A stretch of DNA of 64,000 bases from Bicyclus anynana (taxonomy: Eukaryota > Arthropoda > Insecta > Lepidoptera > Nymphalidae): positions 10,141,561-10,205,560 of the forward strand of contig NC_069093.1 of the NCBI RefSeq assembly GCF_947172395.1, written 5' to 3'. The notes under the pieces are model-generated. The model searched no databases. It was not told the DNA's origin and was given only the letters and a program-made list of their open reading frames with translations. Positions 44,617 to 56,552 of this stretch are shown here, in pieces; position 1 is the first letter of the stretch; every line of letters begins with the position of its first letter. Both the position numbers and the translations under genes were made by a program.

Positions 44617-46400
44617 AAAATGTAAACTATTTCAAGTAGGATTTTATACAGGCATCACTTTGAAGCCAAGTCTGTCAGACTCTACTCTACCACTGGTTCG
44701 GAAAACAGATTGTTCCGAGAAAAATCGGCAGGAATTTCAGCAATTGAATTTGCAATAAAAGGAAAAAACCGACGAAAACGTAATTCATTGTCATTATTGA
44801 GTTTTTCCGTTTATGGTAATAAAAATATACGGACTATTTATTAATAAAAAAAAACATGTGCGTCTCGGTAGGCTCGACAGAAATGATAACTTAAACCTGC
44901 TGCCGTATGGAGACAGACAGAGTGGCGCCGTAACGCGTTACGTTTACCCTCCCATAAGAAGTCTTTTTTTCAATTAATATGTTATTCTGAAGTACAGAAT
45001 GAGCCGGGGCATTTGCTTAAAAATACCAATTTTCCGATCCCGTGCTGAATTAATCGGAAAAATATGTGCTCAATAACTCTTAGCCCGAACTAGCACTGCA
45101 TGATCGAAAGTCACATTTAAGCTAATTACTGGACCGACGTGACACTTTGTGGAAAATCTTTCAAAACGCTAAGGAAAATCTTGTATAAAAGTGCAAAGTA
45201 GATGGTTGACAATACATTAGAGTATCCTCATAATTGGGATCAGTTGCGAGAATTTGCAGTCTTTCCGATGCCATTACCACTGGTATTATTTTATGGTTTA
45301 GCTGGAAATAAGAACATTCATATGCATTTTAGTCAATAATTATATTGGAACGTTTCCTTATAACATTTTCCTTTAATTAAAACTGTAGCAAAAAATTAAG
45401 ACCAAAAAAAAGAATTGAAGATTCATTTAACGTGTTTTTAAATACAAAATAATATATATTTAAATATGCGATAAAAAATGTAATTGTCTGTAATGTAAAT
45501 GTAATAAGATAAAATGAATGAAAAAAATTAAATAATGCATTTTAAATTATTAAAATAAGTGATCCTTTTTTACTTTTTGAAATTATAAAAATAAATATTT
45601 GAAACAACGAGCTTATCTGTGTAATAAGTGGTATAATCTTACAAAAATCAAATATAATTTGTTTATAATAACAACCTAAAGGATAATGTTTAAATTTACG
45701 GATCTCATCACATACTCAAGCGTTTAAAAACAAAAAGAAAAAAATCCTAGTAATACTTATGTTGATTGCAAAATTACAACTCTTATTAACATAAGATAAG
45801 AGTTGTAATTTTGCCATTATCAATAAGTGCATAACAAAATATTCACTGGCAAACACTGAAGTTATAATGACTTAAGTATCGCAAATATTTGTGTACAAAA
45901 CCGCATCTGCCCTTTAGACGTAGTGGGGAGCGCGTAGGTATGTAAAATGGTAGGAGAAAGTAGCTTCCGCAAATGCAACGAAGGAGCATGTGACTTCGCT
46001 CATGTGACTGCGGGCAACCACACAATGCTACGCACACACCCCACACATCACTAAAAACTGCACAAACCACGCACTGAAATCTCGCACCTAATCGTACATT
46101 TACAGAGGTCATAATGCCATGTGTACAATTATTTGGTGAATAATTACGATACGTGTATCCGATTGCGAAAACTATACGTAAACTGGGGTAACGTTACGTT
46201 CGCGTTACGTGGTATTTTGTATTTCTAACATGTGCTTTATTGACATACAAAACGGTTTCACAATACTAATTAACGTGTTTACATTCATGTGAAATAAGAT
46301 AGCTCGAGTGCGTTTATGGCTTTTATTTGAGATTTCCCAATAATGGAACATGCTTTTACTTTGATAATCCTGTTTAAGTTAGAAATCCACATACTTATCT
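44617..46400. other. Low-copy AT-rich DNA with a hairpin and a GC patch
   Basis: It includes the hairpin at 45756-45825 and a less AT-rich block at 45880-46130 with an 89-codon minus-strand frame of unknown product. No repeat is recognised. Confidence 0.45.
45756..45825. repeat. Stable 70-base hairpin
   Basis: GCAAAATTACAACTCTTAT (45768-45786) pairs perfectly with 45796-45814 across a 9-base loop. The pairing continues imperfectly outward (ACTTATGTTGAT against ATTATCAATAAGT). It could be a MITE relic or a hairpin RNA. Confidence 0.85.
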
Positions 46401-46446
46401 AGTAAATGTACATGCAAAACTGTGTGTTTTGCATGTACCATTTACT
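46401..46446. repeat. Short hairpin
   Basis: AGTAAATGTACATGCAAAAC and GTTTTGCATGTACCATTTACT pair across a TGTGT loop with one bulge. Confidence 0.85.
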
Positions 46447-46655
46447 GAACTATCAAAGTCGTTCAGAGGTTTTCCATAACACCATAAAGAAACAAGAAGA
46501 TACCAATAACCTATCGAGTTAGATCTCTTTAAACAATCATCCTTATAAGTATCTCAAAGTTATTTTGCTTAATACTCGTTGCTACTCGTTAAAAGACCAA
46601 CTCAAAAATTAAAAACTTTGTTTTTTTCTTGAATTCAATTTCTACTTTTTGAACT

Positions 46656-46713
46656 ATCACTTCACTCCTCACATCCCACTCTTCATCACTTCACTCCTCA
46701 CATCCCACTCTTC
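46656..46713. repeat. Perfect 29-bp tandem duplication
   Basis: The unit begins ATCACTTCACTCCTC and ends CATCCCACTCTTC, present twice with no difference (46656-46684, 46685-46713), directly beside a SINE-B. Confidence 0.95.
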
Positions 46714-47017
46714 ATCATTAACAACCCATATTCGGCTCACTATTGAGCACGAGTCTGATCTCGGAATGAGAAGGGTTAGGCTAATTAGTCCACCACGCTG
46801 TCCCAATGCGGATTCGCAGACTTCACACATGCAGAGAATTAAGAAAATTCTCAGATATGCAGGTTCTCCTTCACCGTTTGAGACACGTGATATTTACTTT
46901 CTTAAAATGCATATAACAGAAAAGTTAGAGGTGCATGCCCTAAAACGGATTTGAACATATGACGTCATAATCGAAGGCAGAGGTCATATCCACTGGGCTA
47001 TCAAGGCTCTATTCCAG
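46714..47017 (-). mobile_element. SINE-B, old copy
   Basis: Inverted body and head (GCCCAGTGGATATGACC) are present. The B box is damaged. CCCACTCTT flanks both sides (46704-46712, 47018-47026), followed by similar CATCA/ATCA, a likely target duplication. A block near 'cctcgcgatgttttcct' is deleted. Confidence 0.88.
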
Positions 47018-47026
47018 CCCACTCTT

Positions 47027-47904
47027 ATCACAGGTTAATGTGGAGAAGAAAGGAATTGCTCAAATTCAACGACAAAATAGTGGACGACATAGTGTTCTAC
47101 TTAATAAAGTTATTTCATTACACATTACAAGACTAAGTATATCTAAATCAAAGGTGTATAAGATAAAAGGCTTAAGATTTAATACAACAACATTTTATGT
47201 ATAATGTCACCAAATAATACACGTATTATTAGGAGAGAATAATAAATTTTATATAACGATTTAAAAAAATAAATAAAATTATTGTTATATTGTTTATTTT
47301 ATATTATCAGTATTTCATTATATTTGCCATTTGTTACATTCAATTTTTACTACAAACCGATATAGTATTCGCCTAATCTAAGTACATAGTAATAACTGTA
47401 TATACGTAATCGCCCACTTAGTTTTTTGTTTAACAACAATTGATGCGGGTGTATCGTCACATACAACTATATTATAGTGTTTATTTACCTTGATAAATAT
47501 AATAACACTATGATTCCACAAAGAAAAAGTATGTAAAATAATATTTGATATCGTAGTGATAAAGACTTCAACGCGTACCAAAGAAAGATAACGTTTTTGT
47601 AAAAGAGTTCAACGCGCTCTGATAATTTAAAATCCGAATATTATTTCTAATAGTCGATGAATTATTCAGTTTTATCTGAATTCATTAATCACAATTAAAA
47701 TCTACATACATGATAAATTTTAACATCTAACATTTGTTTAGCGTCAAATTTGCAAATGATCTTTGATGTAGCTATTTATCAGTATTTTGATACTGAACTA
47801 CGCTGTACAAATGTACGATAGATGTATCTTACATATTGTTAAACTCTAACATGTGTTATAATTAAGATGTTAAACGTAGTGTGCATTTTTATTAGGTACC
47901 TATT
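47027..47904. other. No gene seen; AT-rich
   Basis: No repeat or exon is supported. Confidence 0.45.
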
Positions 47905-48178
47905 AGCAGACACGCATGACTTTCACAAATCCCGCGGGTACCATGGAATTTTGGGGACAAAAAGAAGAATAACATGTTGCTTAATAATCTTTTCAATCTT
48001 ATTATGAAAGTTCCATTGAAATTGATTCAGCTGTTCCATATATTACAACAACCCCCGAACAAACAGACAGAAAAAGTTAAAAAATAGTTCATTTGTGTTT
48101 CGTATCGTACAAATAACTACACAACATAGTTATTTTGAAACCAAACAGACAATTTGATTTTATTTATATGCATTGATT
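47905..48178 (-). mobile_element. Degraded Helitron, longer subtype
   Basis: It keeps 'cacaaatcccgcgggtaccatgg' in two parts (CACAAATCCCGCGGG, TACCATGG), 'gaacaaacagacagaaaaag' and TTTTATTTATATGCATTG, aligning with 14391-14705. The hairpin end is lost. Confidence 0.68.
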
Positions 48179-49209
48179 ATTTATTCATACTTTTTTGCAA
48201 GGAATATACTCGTATATAAATTGGATGTGAATTTGGAGAAAACAATTATGCTAAAGACTGTACCTTTAAGGTTGATCCGGCTTGCTTTGCACGTGCAAGG
48301 TTCCTTCGACATTAACATCTCATGACTTAACTTATTATACTTGTGCTATAGATACATAGTAACTTATAAGTACTCTCTGTGGTTATCGCTGATAAAAATA
48401 GATTAACTGTATTGTTGGTTAACGGTTAGATATTTCAACTATGGGTCCTAAGATCCCAGTTTTGAGTGTAAAATGTTATGAACTTTCGGTCTACAAATTC
48501 TCAATAACTAAACTTTTGGTGATTATCCCACCAGGTGACTGACGTTATCAAGCGATGATGATGATGAAACATTAGCTAGTATCACCACATTACAAACAAT
48601 ATTTAGTAGTAGTAGAACTATTTATACCAGAGTTTTTCGGGGTAGTACGACATTGTTTAACTTGTGCAAAATAATGTAAAATAATGGTTTCTATTGGGAC
48701 TTTCAAACAAAACGGTCTCGAGCCGCCAGCATTATGAATATTATTTATTTCATATTTTTTTTCCTAAAAATATTTTTTTTTTCCTAAGGTCAATAACGTT
48801 GACCTATAATAATCAAACCATTAATAAGAATTGTATTAGTGAGAATAAAGCATGGAAAAATAAGACAGAATATTCCTACATCATTAGATAGGGAATTTCC
48901 AGAACTATTTCTATATAATCATATCGGAAAACCCGGAGATCTTGGCATCCCTGTACAATACGAAATAAGGCACGAAGATCCGTTAAATTGTTCAAGGTAA
49001 ACCCACATGAGTCCATCCAGGATATTATTACTCGTTATGGTTTCTTGGTACACAAACGTCTTGTTTCAAAGATCAAATATTCAACACTCATAGTTGGTAA
49101 GACTACTTCTACTACAAAGCATTTCTTTGTTGTATGTAAAGTTAAGTAAATAATGAATTTATATTCACATGTCAAGTGTCTTTTTTATTTTTATTAGATG
49201 AAGGGATAC
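48179..49209. other. No gene seen
   Basis: AT-rich low-copy DNA. The short frame at 48694-48891 is low complexity. Confidence 0.45.
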
Positions 49210-49406
49210 TACATACTTGTATTATAAACGTGAAAGTTTGTATGGATGTTTGTTACCTTTGATGCAAAAACTACTAAATAAATTGAAATAATATTTAGAA
49301 TGGAGATAGATATTTTAAGCTATTTTTATTCTGCAAATATCCACGCTTTCCGCAAGAATGGTAGGAAACAGAATTTCACATGGACGAAGTTGCGGGCATA
49401 AGCTAG
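49210..49406 (+). mobile_element. Helitron (LEP1-like)
   Basis: GTATTATAAACGTGAAAGTT near the start; end ACATGGACGAAGTTGCGGGC then ATAAGCTAG before T. The first bases are diverged. Confidence 0.82.
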
Positions 49407-50251
49407 TCCACAATAATGTAGACTCTATTCCGAAACTTGCCACTTCTGTAATTATCTGCATAGAATTAATTTATTCCCCACTAATATGATTATTGCCCAC
49501 TTCTGTACTGAACACAGAACATGAAGTACTTAAGCTTTCTCATATCCGAACTTGGTCTCTTTTTCGCGTGTGGTTTGCTATTGACAATAATAAATTATCA
49601 GACGTTCGCTATGATTTTGTTATTCGCTTACACATAATATTTATTGTGTAAATAAAAAAAGCCTCAATAAACTTAGAAGATGACCTTAATTAGTATTTAA
49701 GTGCCAATTGTTTTATAAAACAACAAACAAGTGGACGGATCTAGGAACCCACAGATTTTAGCACAAAAAAACCTTTAGTCCACTATATGAATAATATTAC
49801 GGTAATTAGTGTACTAAAATGATCTGTAATTACATAGAAATAAGAGTCACATGGATATTCGTCTGGTGTATGGCAACAGCTTAAAGCTCGTATCGTCTGC
49901 AAATGTCAAGGCTGTCATTGTCTCGCCGTCACATGACCAAGTCACATGAGTGGACGCTATGTGCCGTTTTGTTCCATTTGAGCGCCTCTCTTTTGTTTTT
50001 GTATTTTTAATTACGAGATTACAGTTGGATGGGCATATTGCACAAATGTTCTTGTTATTTGTAACTGTGTTTTTTATGAACAAAGGGTTAAGACGCTTGG
50101 CTAATTGTTTTTTGTGGAAACTGCGTAATTGCATTTAAATTTTTTTTTTTCATTTATTATCTCAATCTTGCAATTTTTACATTTAGGTATAATACGAATC
50201 AAAATGATCATTCTAATATATATAGTTTTTTATTTATTTTATATGCCCGTG
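49407..50251. other. No gene seen
   Basis: Overlapping frames on both strands at 49847-50138 have no recognised family. No repeats are seen. Confidence 0.45.
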
Positions 50252-50308
50252 ACAGGAGACTCGAGCTCAGCAGTGAGCCGAATATGGGTTGATAATGATG
50301 ATGACGGT
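50252..50308 (+). mobile_element. SINE-B 3' end only
   Basis: GGAGACTCGAGCTCAGCAGT, 'gagccgaatatgggttgata' and ATGATGATGACGG. It is a 5'-truncated copy of about 55 bases. Confidence 0.85.
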
Positions 50309-50510
50309 TGAAGTCTGGTATCACGAGTATCTATCATATTTATTGCAAAGCGTTTCCCATGTTAACTTTAGGTAACTTTTCCAAAAAATCAGGACGACAA
50401 TTTTTAATTTCCTTGGAACTTCAACATCCACTTGAAGTCCTGCGAAGGTATGACAATATAGACAAAATATTCGCACATAATAGATAAATGACCGACTGAC
50501 TGAAAACGCT

Positions 50511-50831
50511 GACGGCCTCCGTGGCGCAGTGGTATGCGCGGTGGATTTACAAAACGGAGGTTCTGGGTTCGATCCCCGGCTGGGTAGATTGAGATTTTCT
50601 TAATTAGTCCAGGTCTGGCTGGTGGGAGGCTTCGGCCGTGGCTAGTTACCACCCTACCGACAAAGACGTACCGCCAAGCGATTTAGCGTTCCGGTACGAG
50701 AAACCAAAAGGGGTGTGGATTTTCATCCTCCTCCTAACAAGTTAGCCCGCTTCCATCTAAGACTGCACCATCACTTCCCATCAGGTGAGATTGTAGTCAA
50801 GGGCTAACTTGTAAAGAATAAAAAAAAAAAC
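50511..50831 (+). mobile_element. SINE-A, full length
   Basis: Both pol III boxes are intact (TGGCGCAGTGGTATGC, GGTTCGATCCC). The body and tail are complete with an A10 end. A small deletion removes 'atgtcgtgt' before GAAACCAAAAGGGG. Confidence 0.95.
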
Positions 50832-52134
50832 ATTATAAGCAGTACGAACCGAGTAGATCAATATGGAACACGCCAACGTTACTAACCAATATTTTACGTT
50901 GTTCCGATTACTCCGAACGGCCGTCACATTCCGACTCCCCGATGCGAGATTAGCACACATCCTTGTTGTTACGTGAGCTGTCATTGTTTTGCGATGAGTA
51001 GTTCACTAGTTGTGCTATAGATCCGTTAAACTTCCACACGTACGATAGGAAATATGAATTTAATTATCCATTTAGATTTAATTAATGTTCTATTTTATAT
51101 TCGTCATTATCTACAAAAGTCGCTGTGTTCAAAAAACATTATAATTATTTACTTAGGTATTTAGGAACAGGTTCCTTTTACATGTTTAGATTATTTTATT
51201 TTATAAATAGTTTTATTAATATTTAATATAACTAACATAAGTGCGTACGCAAGTTTGTGTTTTGGAATTCTCTTTGTTTGTCTTTCACGTTTTAACTTCT
51301 CAAATGTAAAATTCGATAGATATTTACATATTATTTTTATACAGAACTTTTATTTCTCCCAAAAATATTTTTCTTTGATTGTCATCTGGTTTTAAAATTC
51401 ACTGACAATATTGGCGCGCGAGTGTTAAATAAATAAAACCACCATTATTAGCGTAAACTGAACAGAATCGCCACACGACATTGTGAATACGTACAGGTAA
51501 AAGAAACAATATAAAAACAAAGAGAAAATAGAATCTGTCCGAAGCGAAGAAGAACGAAAGCTTAAAACTGGCTACTCGTACTGTGCTTATAAACAAGGTT
51601 CAGGAAGGTGGCAATGAGATGGGACGTTTTGATGTAAATTTTCGGGAATTTAATTTTTTCTTGAATTTGAATTAAAACATAATGGATTAAAATTAATAAA
51701 GTTCTAATAATAGTTTGTTATTGTCAATAAATAAATTACTAAAGCGCCATCTAGTTCAAATGTTCCGTACTTTTAAACTGTTAGTGAGTAAACGTACAAG
51801 TGGAAAGTCGATTTTCTGCGTAGCTTCTCCTATACTATGAAGTAGTTTTCGTAACACACGGTAGATGGCAATCTTGTCAATAAACTTGTGTTACATTTGT
51901 AGATCAAAATGAAAAGAATAGGTTAGGTAAGAGAGATCTTTTGGGAGAGTAAGTTTTACTTTAAAAGTAAACTACTGGGATTCTAAAAAAAGTGATAGGT
52001 GAAGTTATCCTAATATCGCAGGGTAGACAGGAGCAGGGCACCAATGATTTTTTAAAAAGAGTAATAGGGCGGGTAATATACTCAATATTACCCGCCCTTT
52101 TATACAGAACTTGTCTTCTGAACCAGTGGTAGAT
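50832..52134. other. Low-copy DNA, no gene seen
   Basis: It holds a 33-base hairpin at 52066-52098. There is no repeat or exon. Confidence 0.45.
52066..52098. repeat. GC-rich perfect hairpin
   Basis: AGGGCGGGTAATAT (52066-52079) and ATATTACCCGCCCT (52085-52098) are separated by ACTCA. Confidence 0.93.
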
Positions 52135-52412
52135 TTTTCTTTTTTTTATTCTTTACAAGTTAGCCCATGACTACAATCTCACCTGATGGTAAGTGATGAT
52201 GCAATCTAAGATGGAAGCGGGCCAACTTGTTAGGAGGATGGGAATCCACACCCCTTTCGGTTTCTACATGACATCTTATCAGAACGCTAAATTGTTTTGC
52301 GGTACGCCTTTGCTGGTAGGGTGGTAATTAGTCACGGCCAAAGCCTCCCACCAGCCAGACCTAGACCAATTAAAAACAAAACAATCGGCCTGGCCGGCGA
52401 TCGAACGGGTAG
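52135..52412 (-). mobile_element. SINE-A, inverted, head partly lost
   Basis: The inverted tail TTTTTTTTATTCTTTACAAG and the body are present through 'ggccaaagcctcccaccagc'. The B box region appears as GATCGAACGGG. The A box side is missing. Confidence 0.9.
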
Positions 52413-52429
52413 TCCTTAAAATAGTCAAA

Positions 52430-52482
52430 CTGGACTCAAAAGTGCTTGTAAAATAAAATTAATTTTAATTTTGATTTCCAAA
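52430..52482 (+). mobile_element. LINE 3' tail fragment
   Basis: GGACTCAAAAGTGCTTGTAA and AATTTTAATTTTGATTTCC match the LINE ends at 28.7 and 24.5 kb. Confidence 0.6.
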
Positions 52483-53065
52483 TTTACAGGGAATGCTGCA
52501 AGAGAGCCTTGCGAAGCAACACATATTAAGTTCTCAGTTTTATAGTTGGGTAATTTTAAATTACCACTTAACATTAGTAATATACTTTTTACTTTATTCA
52601 TCAGCATAAAAAATAGTCTCCTAAAGGTATATTTAATTTCTAGTAGGTAGAATTGCCAGTGATTGTTTCAAACAACAAAAGGAAGTCCGTAGCTTAGTTC
52701 CCACACTTGGTCATGGAATACAGACTTGATATTACGCTGCCATAAAAACCTAGTAACCTCCTAATTAGTAAGTAACGTGACAGTAATGCTTCAAACGTTG
52801 GCGACGGAGAAAATCGCTGAGCTTATTTGTACAACGCTTGGTTTACTAACTGAACTAGACTCTATGCAAATCAGGAAAATCAGGGAACTTTACTTCTTGT
52901 TAGATACTAAGCTTTTGTTGAGACTTCATCATCATCACCAACAGCGACCAGCAGGCTGTCCTGTTTTCCAAGTCTATAAAGTCGAGTAAATAAAATGACA
53001 ATTAGAACTTTCAGTTTTTCACGGGTTTATAGAATTCCTCCGTTCAAACTAGCAATTACGTAATA
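52483..53065. other. No gene seen
   Basis: The 70-codon plus frame at 52777-52989 (start MTVMLQTLATEKIAEL) is unrecognised and may belong to an unrelated decayed LINE. Confidence 0.4.
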
Positions 53066-53392
53066 TCAAATAAGCTTCCAGAATCATATAAAACTATGCC
53101 CCTAATAAAGTTTAAGCGAATAATCTTCTCCATTTTAAATAATAAGAATTATTATAGTGTTGACGAGTACATGAATGACATGAAATTTTGTAATGTATAA
53201 ATATTGACGTTTTATAATTGTAGGTATAATAAATTATTGTAAAATTCTGTAAATATTTGCACGCTGATATATCAGTAAATTGTGTTGGAATTTTTTATCT
53301 ATAGTGTAAGAACCATTGTAACCCACAGTTTCAGCAAATAAATTATTATTATTATTATTATTTGTTAATAATAATAATAATAATAATATAAA
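53066..53392 (+). mobile_element. CR1/Zenon-like LINE 3' end with (ATT)n tail
   Basis: The frame 53066-53200 reads SNKLPESYKTMPLIKFKRII then SILNNKNYYSVDEYM and stop. The LP...LPL-x-KFK...YY-x-VDE-Y pattern is usual at the end of insect CR1-group ORF2. The 3' UTR has 'aagaaccattgtaaccc' and ends in AATAA(ATT)n. A mirrored (AAT)n follows directly. Confidence 0.78.
53340..53392. repeat. Paired (ATT)n and (AAT)n microsatellites
   Basis: About seven ATT units, then TGTT, then about seven AAT units. Together they form a hairpin. Confidence 0.88.
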
Positions 53393-53940
53393 ACATCGTT
53401 TTATTTTAGTTTTACTAAGATAATATGTACCTACGCCTAAATTACGAACTAAACCCTCTTTGACAGTTAGTAAAAAATATTAAAGTACCCATTAAAATAA
53501 ATTGAACGGAATTACGTTTGAACACTTGAGAAATAATACCTACTTACAATGAGAAAATTAAGCTAATAAGTTACAACTTTTCTCAACAAATTTTCTCTTA
53601 TGTAGTAACAATATTATCATTCCGCTGTTGAAAAAATCTCACAAACAGCAATCCTACAGTAAATCCAAATAAATACTTACTGTAGTGCTTAATGTACTAG
53701 TACATCGTAATAAGAAGAATTGCCAATTTGCCATATTGAATTTTAACGCATATGACGAAGATGATATGGACTGTGTTGCCAGTAAAAAGTTGGTCATAAT
53801 TATGAATAATCGGTTGCTTTTACATAAATAACTTGTAAGCTCCAAATACTCTCTCCTATAAGGAGACCTTTCTCCTATTTTGACCTATTAAGCTAAAGAA
53901 AGAAAAATATGTCAATCTTTTCCATTCGTCTCTATCACTC
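53393..53940. other. No gene seen
   Basis: AT-rich low-copy DNA. Confidence 0.45.
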
Positions 53941-54150
53941 GTCAACTAATCATCCACTCCTTTTACACACATGTCCTCTTTCACACAATCTAACCACCTC
54001 TTTAGCCTTCCTCTCCTCTTATGTCCTTCCACTTGCAAATTCAACATTTTTCTAGTAATATGACTTTCCTCCCTACGCATTACATTTCCATACCAAGCTA
54101 ACCTTCTACTCCTCAATTTTTCTGTCACTGGCGCCACCTTAAGACTTCCT
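53941..54150 (-). pseudogene. RTE-like LINE C-terminal coding remnant
   Basis: The minus-strand frame reads MAPVTEKLRSRRLAWYGNVM then RREESHITRKMLNLQVEGHK and RRGRLKRWLDCVKEDM. The L-R-WYGHV-x-RR-E and RP-x-x-RW-x-D-x-x-K pattern is the usual C-terminal block of RTE-type LINEs in insects. The frame is short but uninterrupted here; upstream reverse transcriptase is absent. Confidence 0.8.
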
Positions 54151-54168
54151 CTTATATACTCTTTCTGC

Positions 54169-54205
54169 TGATAATGATGATGATGATGATGATAATGATG
54201 ATGAC
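54169..54205. repeat. (GAT)n microsatellite
   Basis: GATAATGATGATGATGATGA continuing to GATGATGAC, of a kind found at LINE and SINE-B ends here. Confidence 0.88.
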
Positions 54206-54939
54206 ATATATAAAAGTAGTATTTTTCAGATTTACGAAAGAGTGTTCCTTACTTACTTCAGTATACTAGGACCAGTATTGGACACACATGCACAGTTATC
54301 TACTAGTGTGTGTGTTGTCCTTGCGCGTGGAGGCCCGCAGGCGGAAGTGAGAAGGCTCGAAAGAAAGTACTCACAACCGGTCGTTAGTGGGCCACTGGCA
54401 GGTCCGCGCCACAGCGTAAGCATACAGTATAACAGGAACAAGTTGTACCGTATCTGTATACAGGATGTCCCGTAAATATCAGGACATACTTTATAGGGTG
54501 ATAGCTGACATCAAGACCTGCTAAAATAACTGCTAATATATGTTAGTCGAAATTTTACTGCTTTTGAGTTATATTGAATTATGTAAAAAATACAAAAACC
54601 CTATCTTCAGTGCAGTTTAGTCGTGTGCTGAAAATTACTTATGCGCTGATTTTATACTTGCTAATTATTTTTGAATAGCCAATTAGACTTTGGTTTTTTC
54701 TTATACAAAGTGAGTTTTTTCCAAAAAACGGGCCTAATTATTTTTTTTATGTTTAGCGATTTTTATTGCATCTACTTTTAACGGTCACGTTGAAAAAAAA
54801 TGTACTAGGCAAAGTTGTACATCTAACTTAAAAACATGCTCATTTCATAAGGGTTCTAAAGATTCTGATAAAGACATTAGTACATTATTTTAAACACTTT
54901 GTCCCATTTGCTATTTTAGTTCCGAAAGTAACGTAAAAC
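54206..54939. other. No gene; possible repeat start at 54461
   Basis: The segment ATACAGGATGTCCCGTAAAT at 54459 looks like the terminus of a dispersed DNA element, but no partner end was found. A GC patch at 54310-54420 has a 77-codon frame of unknown meaning. Confidence 0.35.
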
Positions 54940-55151
54940 TGCAACTCTAAAAATGAAGGACTTTCTATACAAACTTTAAACCCCTATTTCACCCCCTTCT
55001 CTTTTTTTTAGGGTCAAAAAGTACCCTATGTTTTGCTCCAAGGCCCAATTAACCATTATACTAAAATTCATCTAGATCAGTTCAGTCGTTGAGCCGTGAA
55101 AAGGTGATAGATAGACAGACAGACAGACTTACTTTCGCATTTATAATCAGA
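54940..55151 (-). mobile_element. Helitron, GTCTGTCTGTC subtype, 3' end missing
   Basis: On the minus strand it starts TCTGATTATAAATGCGAAAG after an A, then GTCTGTCTGTCTATCTATC, and contains 'gggggtgaaataggggttta', matching 11361-11734. The 3' hairpin end is lost. Confidence 0.75.
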
Positions 55152-56541
55152 TTGATACACTAATTTTGAAATGTAATACGTGAAATATTTATATAAGTGA
55201 ATAAATATCATCATTATTGATGCCGACTTTTGGACGTTTTAAACATACATCCAAACACCACAGTCCCTGAAAAATACTCATATTTTAACCAAACCTCCAT
55301 CTAAATTACTCTTCACACACACAGTCAGTCAGTCACAGAATACATTTGAGCGAACTCCGATGTGTTTTTTGACTGACTTCGTTTTTTCTACTACTACTAC
55401 TGATTTACTATTAAAGCTACACTGTGACTATGGAAGTCTGGATCCAGCCCTCGGCCCCGTTAGTTCACGTAGCAGACATCAAGGTCGCATGATAAACGAT
55501 ATCAGGCATGTTTGTATTAGGCCTCAGGTGGGTGAGATACATTGCACTCTAGCCTTGGAGCTCATGTCCCGCACTGACTTATGGGGAGCCCATTATGCTA
55601 AAAGTGTACTTACTCGAGCGTCACAGGGATTTAGTAGATTATAGATAAAAGAATACCTACACTATTTTCGCTTTATAATTTAAATTATTTACTTGAATGT
55701 ATAGTCTAGTCAATAGAGCATTTTCCTTCGAAGTCCTCAAGAACAGCTCAGATATTTGTTTTTCCATTAACATAGTGAATAGCAGGACTACTTAACATGC
55801 TCGGAGGGACGTCTGTAACACCATCAACTTCACAAATTTGAGCTAAAAAAAGAAAATTTATAGAAATAAAGAAAATTTCAGTATTACCTACCTAACCCGA
55901 CCCATTATTCGGGTCTAAAGGCAGTCTTTAATTATTGGCAGTGAAATTAGAAGCACATGTCATTTGGGGTTATCAACCTAAAGTATATAGGTGTTAACTG
56001 TTAAGTCTAAATACTTATCCAAGGAGTATCTGCTTGAATGGTACAGTTCATAAAATTACACGTACTATGACGCTGAACGTAATATAAATGTTAAGTCGAC
56101 AAATGCAGTTCAACACATAAGTATCTGTAACATGTTTGTAGAGTGCGATATCAGCTAAAAAGTTTCACACAATATTTATGTTTACAAAAATAAAGATTGT
56201 CTTACAAAATACAAATCCTTCAATTACGTATAATATTGTCCTTACATAACCATTGCAAGTAAGTTTGGTCATTAAACCAATAATGTATCCGAACGTATTA
56301 AAAAGTGAAAACGCGCTTATGAAGTCAACAACGGCGCATTGATTTCAACTTTCGAAATTTTGTTTGAGATTTTATGTTAATTTTTGGTTTGACCGTTTCA
56401 AAACTTTAGACGGAACATGGCTTGCAAAACGATTTCTTCGTAGAGTAATTTCAGTGTTACTTTTCCCTTGTAACTCGATTACTTAACGAATTAAAGATAT
56501 TGAATTTAAGCAATGCATAATATTCAAATGAATAATGAGGA
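55152..56541. other. Low-copy DNA, no gene supported
   Basis: A plus-strand frame at 55360-55644 (94 codons; later part GEIHCTLALELMSRTDLWGA) is moderately GC-rich but unrecognised and lacks clear splice sites. Confidence 0.4.
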
Positions 56542-56552
56542 TAGACAATAAA

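Noticed and set aside
45843..46112. 89-codon minus-strand frame in a GC patch
   Set aside because: No recognised motif, start context or splice sites; too short to support as a gene.
55360..55644. 94-codon plus-strand frame
   Set aside because: No family recognised; the (CTA)n stretch and lack of splice signals make chance likely.
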